DNA from: Flavobacterium muglaense
GTDB lineage: Bacteria > Bacteroidota > Bacteroidia > Flavobacteriales > Flavobacteriaceae
Direction: 5' to 3'
DNA length: 64,000 nt
NCBI RefSeq assembly: GCF_014305155.1
Contig: NZ_JACRUK010000013.1
Coordinates: forward strand, 22,928 to 86,927
The position numbers and the translations under genes were made by a program. Below, one piece after another: positions 26,896 through 35,719 of this stretch (the first letter of the stretch is position 1; each line of letters opens with the position of its first letter). The notes under the pieces are model-generated. The model saw only the letters and a list, made by a program, of their open reading frames with translations, had not been told where the DNA came from and did no database searches.

Positions 26896-27342
26896 TCAAG
26901 AATTCTCTTTCCAACTATAACTCTCGTCATCCATTATTTCTTTACCAAAAACAGCGGTCTTTTCTTTTATTTCTTCGACCAAAAATTCTAAAGCTTCATA
27001 CACCACTTTTCGTCTTGATGCCGACACAAAAACAAAAAGACAAATCTCCCCTGTTTTTACCGTTCCTAGACTGTGATAAATATGTAAACATGACAATTCA
27101 TACTTGGCGAAAGCCGCTTCTCGAATTTCATGAAAAGTTTGTTCGGCCATTTCCTCGTAAGCCGAATATTCGATAGCTACAACTGTTTTCCCATCAATAA
27201 CGTCGGCACGAACTTGCCCTAAAAAAATATTATGAGCGCCAATAGTGGTCTTACTCTGATGCTTTGCAATAGCATTTCCAATGAAATCTGAGGATATTGC
27301 TCCTTGAATGAAAGAGTTTTTTTTAGGTTTTGTTGTTGCCAT
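26896..27342 (-). CDS. moaE: molybdopterin synthase large subunit
   Basis: 148 aa. It transfers sulfur from MoaD-thiocarboxylate to cyclic pyranopterin monophosphate to make molybdopterin. Conserved features include GAHNIFLGQVRADV, the AIEYSAYEEMAE helix, HSLGTVKTGE, and SRRKVVYEALEFLVEEIKEKTAVFGKE (in parts) with the active-site lysines. It sits in the moa operon, 13 bases after moeB. Confidence 0.93.
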   Translation of the reverse strand: MATTKPKKNSFIQGAISSDFIGNAIAKHQSKTTIGAHNIFLGQVRADVIDGKTVVAIEYSAYEEMAEQTFHEIREAAFAKYELSCLHIYHSLGTVKTGEICLFVFVSASRRKVVYEALEFLVEEIKEKTAVFGKEIMDDESYSWKENS

Positions 27343-27355
27343 TATATTGGTATTA

Positions 27356-28435
27356 TTATTTTGTTTCTAAATGTATTTTTATAGATTCAATTCCTTTTTC
27401 AAGATGAGAAAGCTTCGTAAATCCTTCTTTTTTTAAATAGGCCAAAGCAAGTTCACTGCGTTGTCCACTTTGACAGAACAAAACAATCTCTTGCGATTTA
27501 TCAAGCGTACCGCAATAGTTTTCCAAGTCAGCAAGTGGTACGTTGACCACATTAAGCTCGTTGAATTTCGGTTCTTCGTAGGCCTCTCTAATGTCGATGA
27601 CTACGCAATGGTCTTGACGACACTTTTCTAAAAAAGTTTCTTGAGTTAGAGTTGCGCCTACTTTATCAGAATCTTGATTTCGGATTAAAAAACCGTTTTT
27701 AAGTCCGTTTTCAATTTCTCTAGGATTTTTACTGAAATCAATTATTTGTGTTTGATACTGTAATGCATCATAAAGTAATAATTTACCTGACAGTACACTT
27801 CCTATTTCAAGAATAATCTTTAATACTTCGGTAGCTTGGAGTGCACCAAGTGTATTGGGCAAAACGCCCAAAACTCCCGAACTAACGCAATTTGGAACGG
27901 CATTCAACCCCTCCTTTTGAGGAAATAAGCAACGGTAACTTGGTCCATTTTTATAATTAAAAACTGAAACCTGCCCTTCAAATTTGTAAATTGATGCGTA
28001 CACAACAGGAACTTTTTTGACTAGTGAAACATCATTAATCAAATAACGAGCACTAATCGTGTCTGTACAATCTACGATAATCTGATAATTGCTTACAATT
28101 TCAAAGGCATTTTGAGTATTAAAAAACTCAGGAAACACCTTAACTTCAACATTAGGATTCAGTTCTTTAATCACGTTAGCAGCCGTTATTGCTTTACTTT
28201 TTCCGCAATCTTTTAAAGTATACAACAATTGTCGATGCAAATTGGTTTCTTCGACGATATCACCATCTACAATTCCGATACACCCCACTCCTGCAGCTGC
28301 TAAATTTTGCAAAACAGGACAACCCAAACCACCCGCGCCAATTACTAGAACACGAGCGTTCTGTAATTTTTGCTGTCCTAACGCTCCTATTTCTGGTAGC
28401 GCTATTTGTCTGGTATATCGTGTTGAATTTTTCAT
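27356..28435 (-). CDS. moeB: MoeB/ThiF-type adenylyltransferase with C-terminal rhodanese domain
   Basis: 359 aa. It activates the C-terminal Gly of MoaD by adenylation and, through its rhodanese part, may also load the sulfur. N-terminal GAGGLGCPVLQNLAAAGVG is the nucleotide loop, followed by DGDIVEETNLHRQ. The catalytic-Cys region PNCVSSGVLG is present. The C-terminal rhodanese (about 265-359) has FCQSGQRS with the active Cys. The first zinc CxxC of MoeB reads SYRC here and the second pair is missing, so the structural zinc site appears lost. Confidence 0.9.
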   Translation of the reverse strand: MKNSTRYTRQIALPEIGALGQQKLQNARVLVIGAGGLGCPVLQNLAAAGVGCIGIVDGDIVEETNLHRQLLYTLKDCGKSKAITAANVIKELNPNVEVKVFPEFFNTQNAFEIVSNYQIIVDCTDTISARYLINDVSLVKKVPVVYASIYKFEGQVSVFNYKNGPSYRCLFPQKEGLNAVPNCVSSGVLGVLPNTLGALQATEVLKIILEIGSVLSGKLLLYDALQYQTQIIDFSKNPREIENGLKNGFLIRNQDSDKVGATLTQETFLEKCRQDHCVVIDIREAYEEPKFNELNVVNVPLADLENYCGTLDKSQEIVLFCQSGQRSELALAYLKKEGFTKLSHLEKGIESIKIHLETK

Positions 28436-28469
28436 TAAAGAATTTTATTCCCTTTCAGGGGTTAGGTGA

Positions 28470-28712
28470 TTATCCTCCCGCAAATGGCGGTAGAAATGCA
28501 ATTATGTCTTGGTCTTTTATATTGGTATCCATGCCCGCCATTGCCTGATTTACAGCAACTGAATAATTGGTGTTTTGTAATTCTTGATACGCTGATTCCA
28601 TTTTAGATTTTAAAAAACCAACAGAAAAACTGGATTCATCCAACACCATTTGCTCTTCTTTCTTCTTAGTGATATCAGCCAGTAAACCAAAATATTTGAT
28701 ATTTATAATCAT
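28470..28712 (-). CDS. moaD: MoaD/ThiS-family sulfur carrier
   Basis: 80 aa from the ATG at 28712, ending in PPFAGG, the double glycine that becomes the thiocarboxylate. It is the small subunit of molybdopterin synthase. Its ATG overlaps the mobA stop (ATGA type), showing translational coupling. A longer frame starting at 28769 is only an overlap with mobA. Confidence 0.92.
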   Translation of the reverse strand: MIINIKYFGLLADITKKKEEQMVLDESSFSVGFLKSKMESAYQELQNTNYSVAVNQAMAGMDTNIKDQDIIAFLPPFAGG

Positions 28713-29278
28713 GATATTATTTTTTGATATTCTTCTTGTGTGTTTATATTTTGCACTTGATCGTTCCATTTCTCCGGAACTATAATCGTTTGATGCGCAA
28801 TCTCATCTCGTACACGTCGCAATCTTAATTGGTCTCGCTTTAGATTATCCTCAAAAACAGTTACTACCGATTGGTCATAAATCGCAATCAAAGGATAGCT
28901 TTTATCATTGGCCTTCACCTGAGTCATTAAAAAGGAGTCCGCGTGATTTTTGAAAATCCAAAGTAACAATTCGGTTGTAACCAAAGGCGCATCCACGCTT
29001 AGGACAAAGTTTAATTTTGTTTTGGTCTGTTGCAAAGCAGTATAAATTCCGCCCACAGGCCCTTTGTCTTCTATTATATCTTCAATTCGGGTATAACCCA
29101 AAAAATCATAGTCGGTACTCGACGAAACAATAACAATATTCTCGCCCACAATAGGGCTTACAGCTTCACAAATATGACTCACAAATGGTTTTCCGTTCAA
29201 AAGCAACAAGCCTTTATCGGTTCCCATGCGCTGGCTTTTTCCGCCTGCCAATATAAATGCGGTTACATTATTTTTCAT
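28709..29278 (-). CDS. mobA: molybdenum cofactor guanylyltransferase
   Basis: 189 aa, usual length. It attaches GMP to the molybdenum cofactor. The N-terminal FILAGGKSQRMGTDKGLLLLNGKP (in parts) is the nucleotidyltransferase motif, and VLSVDAPLVTTELL carries the metal-binding Asp. It overlaps tauE and moaD by 4 bases each. Its presence implies that a bis-MGD enzyme (DMSO-reductase family, such as nitrate reductase or a formate dehydrogenase) is encoded elsewhere. Confidence 0.92.
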   Translation of the reverse strand: MKNNVTAFILAGGKSQRMGTDKGLLLLNGKPFVSHICEAVSPIVGENIVIVSSSTDYDFLGYTRIEDIIEDKGPVGGIYTALQQTKTKLNFVLSVDAPLVTTELLLWIFKNHADSFLMTQVKANDKSYPLIAIYDQSVVTVFEDNLKRDQLRLRRVRDEIAHQTIIVPEKWNDQVQNINTQEEYQKIIS

Positions 29279-30024
29279 GCGGTTACATATAATTTATAAA
29301 TTGCTATGCTGAGTACTACCGCCAATACATTTCGTAAAACCAGTGTATTGAATTTCTTGCTCCCGTAATAAGCGCCAAAAAAACCACCTATAAAAACAAT
29401 TCCAATCAATGGCAACGACGATTCTGGAAGCAAGCCACCTTTAAGCAAGAAACCAGAAATTCCGGATATTGAGTTGACAAGTATAAACAAGGCCGAAACT
29501 GCTGCCGTTTCTTTCATTGTCCCCCAACCTAAAAGAAGGATTACAGGACTTAATATTATACCACCACCAATACCTATCAAACCAGACAAAAGCCCGATAA
29601 CAGCTCCCACAAATAAGGCTAGGTATATATTTACGGGCGTTATCTCCTCTTTCGTTTTTCCCAAGAAACCCAACAACCTCATCACCGCAAAAATTAAGGC
29701 TGTCGCCAAAATTATTTTATAATAAAAAGTGGGAACCGTAAGATATCCTCCCAAAAATGAAAAAGGAACCGAGGTTATTGCAAAAGGATAAAATAAGTTC
29801 CACTTGAATTTTTTCTCTCTATAATAAAAATAGAATGAAATTCCCGAAACCAAAATATTAAGCACTAAAGCCGTTGGTTTCATAAACGTTACCGGAAAAG
29901 CAAAAGCACTCATTAATGCCAAATACCCGCTTGCGCCTCCATGTCCCACGCTAGCATACAAAAAAGCAACGATAGCTAACAAAATGAATAACAAAGGGAT
30001 ATCAAATAAATCTACGGCAGTCAT
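29275..30024 (-). CDS. TauE/SafE-family sulfite/anion exporter
   Basis: 249 aa, about eight transmembrane segments. Two pseudo-repeats with glycine-rich loops, SVGHGGASGYLALM and GIGGGIILSPV, are the family hallmark. Members export sulfite or other organosulfonate breakdown products, but many are uncharacterised. It is embedded in the Mo-cofactor operon by 4-base overlaps on both sides, which suggests a link to a molybdoenzyme or sulfur handling for molybdopterin. Confidence 0.85.
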   Translation of the reverse strand: MTAVDLFDIPLLFILLAIVAFLYASVGHGGASGYLALMSAFAFPVTFMKPTALVLNILVSGISFYFYYREKKFKWNLFYPFAITSVPFSFLGGYLTVPTFYYKIILATALIFAVMRLLGFLGKTKEEITPVNIYLALFVGAVIGLLSGLIGIGGGIILSPVILLLGWGTMKETAAVSALFILVNSISGISGFLLKGGLLPESSLPLIGIVFIGGFFGAYYGSKKFNTLVLRNVLAVVLSIAIYKLYVTA

Positions 30025-30350
30025 AGCGAATGTTTTTTGAGCTGTTCGTCAAGAAACTCCCAACAAGCTGCATTAATAGATTCGAAAGAGGTTATGAGTG
30101 ATTCGCCATAGGGAGTTAATATCGTACCGCCGCCTTTGCTTCCACCCACTTGGGTTGCTATCAAAGGACTGCTTGCCGCTTTATTGGACACGTCTACTAA
30201 TTTCCAAGCTTTTTGGTAGGATAGATTCATGGCTTTGGCTGCTTTATTCAGCGAGCCGGTTTCGGCAATCAATTTCAATAATTGAACACGGCCTTCACTA
30301 ATGAGAATGCCCTCCTCTGTTTCTATCCAAATTTTACTCTTTATCTTCAA
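30021..30350 (-). CDS. modE: ModE-like winged-helix regulator, DNA-binding domain only
   Basis: 109 aa. GSLNKAAKAMNLSYQKAWKLVD is the LysR-type/ModE helix-turn-helix, and QVGGSKGGGTILTPYGE its wing. E. coli ModE has two more C-terminal molybdate-binding (MOP) domains; this protein lacks them. No in-frame ATG exists near the start, so a TTG at 30350 is used. It heads the cofactor operon, overlaps tauE by 4 bases, and faces a matching ModE operator at 30365-30388, so it probably represses or tunes its own operon. How it senses molybdate is unclear. Confidence 0.85.
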   Translation of the reverse strand: MKIKSKIWIETEEGILISEGRVQLLKLIAETGSLNKAAKAMNLSYQKAWKLVDVSNKAASSPLIATQVGGSKGGGTILTPYGESLITSFESINAACWEFLDEQLKKHSL

Positions 30351-30364
30351 AACTAAAATACGTT

Positions 30365-30388
30365 CGTTATACTTTTACAAATATAACG
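30365..30388 (-). promoter_or_regulatory. ModE operator overlapping the Mo-cofactor operon promoter
   Basis: CGTTAT-N12-ATAACG, with 9-bp perfect arms TTCGTTATA / TATAACGAA (30363-30391). This spacing is the same as in the known E. coli modA operator. On the minus strand the right arm contains TATATTTG (30378-30385 on plus), a perfect -7 promoter element, so bound ModE would block the promoter. The start codon is 15 bases away. Confidence 0.8.
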
Positions 30389-30641
30389 AAAAGAAGTATC
30401 ACTTATATATGATAAATGTCAACTTATGAACCTTTCTACATATAATGCGCTCAAAAACACAGATAAAGCAATGTATTAGCAAGCAAAAAAACTCATAGTG
30501 TTTACTAAAGCGTTACCATTGTTAGGATACGAAGAACTTTTATTCCTTTTTCATTCTATCTAACAAAATGTCTTTTTTATTCTCAATTGGGAACTTAGTC
30601 AAAACCATACTCCAATTTATCTAGTTCGGGATTTATTCCCC

Positions 30642-31112
30642 TTAAATGGTCTCACAACTAGGAAAATGCACAATAGGAAAATTGCACGAATTAGCAATAA
30701 AACAAAGTTCGTTTGCTTTTTTATGTAAATCAATGGCGAGATCTATTTTTTCGGATTGGGTTATTTTTACCTGTGGATACAGACGCACTTCTGTAAAACG
30801 ACCGCTACCATTGTCTAGTACTTCCAGAGTTGCTTCGGCTTCGTCTGTATAAGTCACCACTTCAATGTCGTTTTGACTACAAACATACAAATAGGACATC
30901 ATATGGCACGAAACAATGCTACTGAGCAATAAATCTTCGGGATTGTACAATTGCGGATCTCCTTTGAAAGCCTTAGCCGCCGAGACATTCAAATCGGGCT
31001 TTTCTGCGAAGGAAACGGTATGATTTTTTGTGTGAATTTTAGCAGTTGTCTGTTGTTGCTTTCCTTTTGAAAACCAATTCAATCGCGCTTTGAATATATG
31101 CTTAAAACTCAT
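30642..31112 (-). CDS. OsmC/Ohr-family thiol peroxidase
   Basis: 156 aa. Two conserved Cys lie in IVSCHMMSYL and ANSCNFPI, the OsmC/Ohr peroxidatic and resolving positions. The segment NPEDLLLSSIVSCH is typical of the family. It should reduce organic hydroperoxides in the cytoplasm, possibly also persulfides. It diverges from the rhtA-like gene and is not in an operon. Confidence 0.85.
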   Translation of the reverse strand: MSFKHIFKARLNWFSKGKQQQTTAKIHTKNHTVSFAEKPDLNVSAAKAFKGDPQLYNPEDLLLSSIVSCHMMSYLYVCSQNDIEVVTYTDEAEATLEVLDNGSGRFTEVRLYPQVKITQSEKIDLAIDLHKKANELCFIANSCNFPIVHFPSCETI

Positions 31113-31206
31113 CTTTTATATTTTATTTCAAAAATAAGCCAAAACTACAAAAGGTTGCTGATTATAATACAATACTCCTTACTAACTTTACGAATTTTCT
31201 ACCGCT

Positions 31207-31214
31207 TATTTTTG
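31207..31214 (+). promoter_or_regulatory. -7 element of the RhtA-like gene
   Basis: TATTTTTG, 31 bases before the GTG at 31246. Confidence 0.5.
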
Positions 31215-31245
31215 TAGTTTTACCGCCCAACAACGCAAGTTCAAA

Positions 31246-32101
31246 GTGAAAAATAAGTTTTATAACATTCCGCCAATACCCGCCGTTTTATTTGCCATTA
31301 TCAGTGTACAATCAGGTGCTGCAATTGCTAAAACCTTGTTCCCAGCTCTTGGAGCTGCTTCCACTGCATCGATAAGAATCGGGTTATCAGCCATTATTTT
31401 ACTCGCAGTTTACCGACCTAATTTATCAAAAATAACCAAACCACAATGGACAATTGTCATTCCGTATGGCCTGTCACTTGGTGCTATGAATTTGATTTTT
31501 TATATGGCTATTGAAAGAATTCCCATTGGACTAGCAGTTACTCTGGAGTTCATAGGTCCTCTGGTAGTAGCTGTTTTAGGATCAAAAAGATGGCTGGATT
31601 ATTTATGGGTTGTACTAGCTGCCTCTGGAATTGTATTGATTGCCCCTTGGGCAGATAATGGCGTAGATTTAGTTGGTGTTTTGTACGCTTTAACCGCTGG
31701 AGCGCTTTGGGCGGCCTACATAGTACTAGGTGGTAAAGTATCTAAAATCATGAAAGGAGGCGAAGCTGTTGCTACAGGAATGCTTTTTGCGACACTGTTG
31801 ATCCTTCCCTTTGGAATTATGAGTCATGGTTTTGAGAATATGACTCCTTCATTTCTTGGACTAGGACTGGCTCTCGCATTGTTATCCAGTGCGATTCCAT
31901 TTACTTTAGAAATGCAAGCACTTGGACAATTACCTGCCCGAACCTTTAGTATTTTAATGAGCTTAGAACCTGCCGCAGCTTCTATTTGTGGGTTGTTGTT
32001 TTTGCAAGAATACCTTACCTTAAATGAACTTATTGCTGTTTTTTTGCGTAGTCATTGCCTCTGTCGGATCAACGCTTAGTTCTAAAAAAAGAAAGCATTA
32101 A
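31246..32101 (+). pseudogene. EamA/RhtA-like exporter with a frameshift near the C-terminus
   Basis: GTG start. About 264 residues are in frame, matching the RhtA-type EamA family of about ten helices for small-molecule (threonine/homoserine-type) export: SVQSGAAIAKTLFPALGA, IGLAVTLEFIGPL, ALTAGALWAAYI. At a run of seven Ts (32039-32045) the frame ends early in a polar tail (LRSHCLCRINA, stop at 32079). With one T fewer it would read VFFCVVIASVGSTLSSKKRKH (in parts) and end at 32101, which restores the last helix. This may be a sequencing slip, a recent mutation or slippage-based variation. Confidence 0.65.
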
Positions 32102-32142
32102 TCTAGCTACAAAAGATAATTAATCCAATTTTACACAAAGAA

Positions 32143-32175
32143 AAAACCCATCGCAAATTGATTACAATGGGTTTC
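32143..32175. terminator. terminator between the exporter and the secreted protein gene
   Basis: AAACCCAT pairs with ATGGGTTT around an 18-base loop; A-rich on the left, T-rich on the right. Confidence 0.5.
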
Positions 32176-32201
32176 TCTTATTTTTAATTCTTTCTAGAAA
32201 A

Positions 32202-32543
32202 TTAATCCTGATCAATCATTTTATCCATAAAAGCCTGAACTTCTTTAGCACTCTTACCTGTTATTTTTGAAAAAGCATCTATAAACTCTTTCGTTTTTTT
32301 GGCCGATTGCTCTTTTTTAACTCCTATTCCATTTGATGCAGAACTTTTTCCATTACTATCATCATCTTCTGCCATATATGCTTGTCGCGCTTCCAGCACT
32401 TGAAATGTTTTTTCGTTATCCAGTTGGAATTCTTTGATCGCTGCTTCTAAAAAGTTATTGATTTTTACCTCTTTTTCAGAACTTTGCGCTTTTACGCCTG
32501 TGAAAGACAAACCTACAAATAGTAGTATTAAAATATTTTTCAT
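32202..32543 (-). CDS. small secreted protein, unrecognised
   Basis: 113 aa from the ATG at 32543. A signal peptide (1-19, ending VKAQ) precedes a mature acidic/basic helical part. It resembles the many small flavobacterial exported proteins whose helices contain NNFLEAAIKEFQLDNEKTFQVLEAR (in parts). No catalytic motif is visible. It is monocistronic. Confidence 0.65.
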   Translation of the reverse strand: MKNILILLFVGLSFTGVKAQSSEKEVKINNFLEAAIKEFQLDNEKTFQVLEARQAYMAEDDDSNGKSSASNGIGVKKEQSAKKTKEFIDAFSKITGKSAKEVQAFMDKMIDQD

Positions 32544-32782
32544 GCTTTTTTTATTTAATTGGATGTAAATTTTTAGGGTGTCATTCAACCAAACTGTAAT
32601 ACACTACTTTGAATTGAATAAACTAATTCGTACGAAAACACAAAGCTACAAGAAAAACAGGAAACTAGTGATAATAAAATCTATTTTTAATGTTTTTTAT
32701 ATCGTTTTGTCGAAAAAACAACTTACGCTGGACCATAATTTTAATTAACTAAAGAAAGAAAAAGCAAAAAACATACCAATTA

Positions 32783-33110
32783 TTAATTAGCCGATTTTAA
32801 CACAAAATCCAATCCTTCGACAATAGCACCATCTACCAACGTTTTAATCATGAAACTTTTACAATCAATGTCCAACATTAAATTCAAATTAGACAATTAT
32901 TCTATACCTAAACATGTGTTAAATTCTCCCGGCTGAAGACCTAATAAATACATATACCCATCGAATGCATGGGCAGATTTACACGCTTAAATTGATTGGG
33001 GTCGGCCATGGCTTGGTAAATTTTGTCTTTGAATCTCCCTGCAATATTTGACAAATCAGAATCACTTAAGGTCAAATTATAATTATTACCTCCTCCAAAA
33101 GCGAAACAGA
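32783..33110 (-). pseudogene. decayed reading frame, origin unknown
   Basis: On the minus strand protein-like pieces appear in shifting frames: LSDSDLSNIAGRFKDKIYQAMADPNQF, then after a frame change HAFDGYMYLLGLQPGEF, a stop, and finally LVDGAIVEGLDFVLKSAN (pieces quoted in part). No single frame stays open, so this looks like a gene remnant with at least two disruptions. I do not recognise the parent family. The neighbouring 32589-32782 shows nothing. Confidence 0.4.
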
Positions 33111-33138
33111 TTGGCAAACATTTGGTTCACCTGATTAA

Positions 33139-33294
33139 TTAATAAAAATTATAAAATCGATTGGCTAAAAAATGAATCAGCTGATAAGCAATGAAGGCAA
33201 TGATTGCAAAAGCAATTGCAAAGGTGATCGTGTTAACCACAATATTAGGAATAAACTTTAGTTTTGGGTGACTGTAGTAAGGCGCACGATGCAA
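33139..33294 (-). CDS. possible small membrane protein without ATG
   Basis: A frame open from about 33363 to the stop at 33139 encodes KEKIHGRLHRAPYYSHPK, then FIPNIVVNTITFAIAFAIIAF and a basic end (quoted in parts). It has one strong hydrophobic helix and looks protein-coding. No ATG or GTG precedes it; a TTG at 33294 gives 51 aa, and an upstream non-standard start is possible. It could instead be a gene whose start has decayed, since decayed DNA lies next to it. Confidence 0.4.
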   Translation of the reverse strand: MHRAPYYSHPKLKFIPNIVVNTITFAIAFAIIAFIAYQLIHFLANRFYNFY

Positions 33295-33415
33295 TCTACC
33301 GTGGATTTTTTCTTTTACTATTTTAATTTTCTTTTTGATAGCTCCGTTTTTTAAATTAGTAGCTTAGTAAATATAATAATAAAATATTTTTTACTACTAT
33401 TCTAAGTAGATTATA

Positions 33416-33453
33416 TAAAAAAGCCTTCTCGTTTTTTCAAATCGAGAAGGCTT
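33416..33453 (-). terminator. gapN terminator
   Basis: AAGCCTTCTCG (33421-33431) pairs with CGAGAAGGCTT (33443-33453); on the minus strand a T-run follows. Confidence 0.85.
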
Positions 33454-33474
33454 AATTGTTTATTGCTGATTTAT

Positions 33475-35055
33475 TTACAGAATATAATCGGTAGTGATAA
33501 AATTAGATTGATCACTATTTAATAATGCTTGTAAAATTTCATTGTTGTATTCATTGTCTTTTGCCGCTACAAAGGTTCTAATAGAAAAAGAACGCAAGGC
33601 ATCATGAATACTTAAAGTTCCCACAGCCGAATCTTTACGACCTGTAAACGGATAAATATCGGGACCTCTCTGGCATGAACTGTTTAAGTTTACACGACAT
33701 ACTAGGTTTACTAATGTATCAATAAGCGGTGCTATTGTTTTGATGTCTTGACCAAATAAACTCACCTGTTGTCCGTAATTTGATTCGGCCATGTCGTTTA
33801 AAGGTTCTTGAATATCATTAAAAGTCAAGATAGGCACCACTGGTCCAAATTGCTCTTCATGATACACTCTCATCTCTTTATTTATAGGGAACAAAACGGC
33901 TGGAAAAATATAATTAGAAGAATGCTGTCCTCCTTTTTCATTGATCACTTTTGCTCCTTTGCTTGTAGCATCATCAATTAGTTCCTGAATATAAGCTGGT
34001 TTTTCCTTTTCTGGAAGTGGTGTCAATGACACGCCTTTTTCCCATGGATTTCCAAACTTCAATTCATCAACCTTGGCTGCAAATCGTTTGTTAAACTCCA
34101 CTGCAATATTTTCATGTACGTAAAGTACTTTCAAAGCAGTACAACGTTGTCCATTGAATGACAAACTTCCCGCAATACATTCTTGTATCGCTAGATCTAA
34201 GTCGGCATCCGGAAGGATTATCGCTGGGTTTTTGGCTTCAAGCCCTAAAATTAAACGCAGTCTGTTTTTATTAGGATGTTGATCTTGCAATGCAATAGCC
34301 GACTTACTGTTTCCAATCAAAGCCAAAACGGTTACTTTTCCCGAAGCCATGATCGGTGACGCTACTTCGCGACCACGTCCATAAACCACATTTATTACAC
34401 CCGCTGGAAAACTATTTCTAAAAGCTTCTAATAAAGGTGACAACAATAAAACCCCGTGCTTCGCTGGTTTAAAAACCACTGTATTCCCCATAATTAATGC
34501 AGGAATAAGTAATGAAAAAGTTTCGTTTAAAGGATAGTTATAAGGCCCTAGACACAATACAACTCCTAGTGGTCCACGGCGTACCATAGCATTAACCCCT
34601 TGGCTTTTTGTAAAACGAGCACTGTTACGGTCTAATTGTTTGTAATCTTCAATAGTGTCATAGATGTATTCTACCGTTCTATCAAACTCTTTTTGAGAAT
34701 CACCAAGCGTTTTCCCTATTTCCCACATCAAGTATTTTACTACTTCGTCACGTGTGGCTTCCATTTGCACCACAAATCGAGTCATGCATTTAATACGGTC
34801 TTTTACCTTCATAGTAGGCCATAATCCTTGCCCATTATTATAGGCAACGTCAGCAGCATTTACAGCTTCTAATCCTTCTTGCTCTCCCATAAACGGAATA
34901 GACCCTAAAATAGTAGGAACATAATCCGCAGTAGATGAAATTGTAGAAAAAACAGGAGACGTTTGTCCTTCCCATTTTTTCAATTCTCCATTTACTAAAT
35001 AGGTATCTTGATTGAGTAACTCTTTAATTTGAAATTCTTCCGGTATTGTATTCAT
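33475..35055 (-). CDS. gapN: NADP-dependent non-phosphorylating glyceraldehyde-3-phosphate dehydrogenase
   Basis: 526 aa aldehyde dehydrogenase superfamily protein. It oxidises glyceraldehyde-3-phosphate directly to 3-phosphoglycerate with NADP. The catalytic Cys is in [11 protein letters not shown] and the base Glu in [11 protein letters not shown]. The substrate-specificity stretch [22 protein letters not shown] (in parts) matches GapN of plants and streptococci rather than generic ALDHs. The N-terminal extension is somewhat longer than the ~480-aa streptococcal enzyme. It is monocistronic and supplies NADPH from glycolysis. Confidence 0.88.
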   Translation of the reverse strand: MNTIPEEFQIKELLNQDTYLVNGELKKWEGQTSPVFSTISSTADYVPTILGSIPFMGEQEGLEAVNAADVAYNNGQGLWPTMKVKDRIKCMTRFVVQMEATRDEVVKYLMWEIGKTLGDSQKEFDRTVEYIYDTIEDYKQLDRNSARFTKSQGVNAMVRRGPLGVVLCLGPYNYPLNETFSLLIPALIMGNTVVFKPAKHGVLLLSPLLEAFRNSFPAGVINVVYGRGREVASPIMASGKVTVLALIGNSKSAIALQDQHPNKNRLRLILGLEAKNPAIILPDADLDLAIQECIAGSLSFNGQRCTALKVLYVHENIAVEFNKRFAAKVDELKFGNPWEKGVSLTPLPEKEKPAYIQELIDDATSKGAKVINEKGGQHSSNYIFPAVLFPINKEMRVYHEEQFGPVVPILTFNDIQEPLNDMAESNYGQQVSLFGQDIKTIAPLIDTLVNLVCRVNLNSSCQRGPDIYPFTGRKDSAVGTLSIHDALRSFSIRTFVAAKDNEYNNEILQALLNSDQSNFITTDYIL

Positions 35056-35083
35056 ATTCTAGTTTTTAGTTCTTAGTTTTTAA

Positions 35084-35109
35084 TAAAAAAAAGAGGCCAA
35101 AAGCCTCTC
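35084..35109 (-). terminator. rhodanese gene terminator
   Basis: AGAGGC / GCCTCT with a 5-base loop; seven As on the left give a T-run on the minus strand. Confidence 0.7.
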
Positions 35110-35114
35110 TCTGT

Positions 35115-35426
35115 TTAGGGTGAAACGATATCTCCATTCCATGCCAGTATACCTCCTGTCAAATTATAGGCATGAGCTATACCTAACTCATTCATAATCT
35201 CACATGCCTTGGCGCTTCTAGCCCCAGAACGACAGTATACATAATAGTTCTTTGTTTTATCTAATGCCTCAATGTCATTAATAAAAACTTGTCCTTGATG
35301 AATATCTATATTGATTGCGTGCTCTATTATACCGTCATTGCATTCGTCCTCTGTTCTTACGTCTAATATTACTGCATTCTCATCAGCTTCAAGCTGAGAA
35401 ATCCAATCTTCTTGTGTTAAGTTCAT
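35115..35426 (-). CDS. single-domain rhodanese
   Basis: 103 aa, the GlpE/PspE size. It carries the CRSGARS loop with active Cys, typical of thiosulfate/persulfide sulfurtransferases, in the cytoplasm (no signal peptide). It diverges from the Crp/Fnr regulator that probably controls the sulfide regulon. No regulon-type operator was found in its own upstream region. Confidence 0.85.
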   Translation of the reverse strand: MNLTQEDWISQLEADENAVILDVRTEDECNDGIIEHAINIDIHQGQVFINDIEALDKTKNYYVYCRSGARSAKACEIMNELGIAHAYNLTGGILAWNGDIVSP

Positions 35427-35670
35427 CTTATTGTTTTTTGTAAAAATACGATGTTTTTTGCGAACTAAAAACTAACAAAATGTGATTTAAATATTAATTC
35501 AAGGAAAACGATTTCGAGACTATTTAATAATCAATTAATTGCATTTTTCCTTGCTAATTCTTAAAAATACTCTACAAAATCGATAGGTTAGTTGTTATAA
35601 ATGTATTTTCATTTTATATAAAAAAAGACAAAATAGACCTCTCATAATACTACTCAAATCTCCATTAATT

Positions 35671-35688
35671 ATGTACTTTTACATAAGT
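35671..35688. promoter_or_regulatory. inverted repeat before the Crp/Fnr regulator gene
   Basis: GTACTT and AAGTAC separated by six bases, in the 293-base divergent spacer. It does not match the GTRAC palindromes of the regulon. It could be a site for another factor or part of the promoter. Confidence 0.35.
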
Positions 35689-35719
35689 ACAACCAAAATT
35701 GAATACTAAAAAGCCACCA

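Noticed and set aside
35480..35500. TGTGATTTAAAT as a sixth regulon site before the rhodanese gene
   Set aside because: Only one half fits and no -7 element stands at the invariant distance.
35699..35719. TTG start for the Crp/Fnr gene
   Set aside because: The ATG at 35720 starts at the normal position of the domain; the extension adds seven residues and depends on a rare start.
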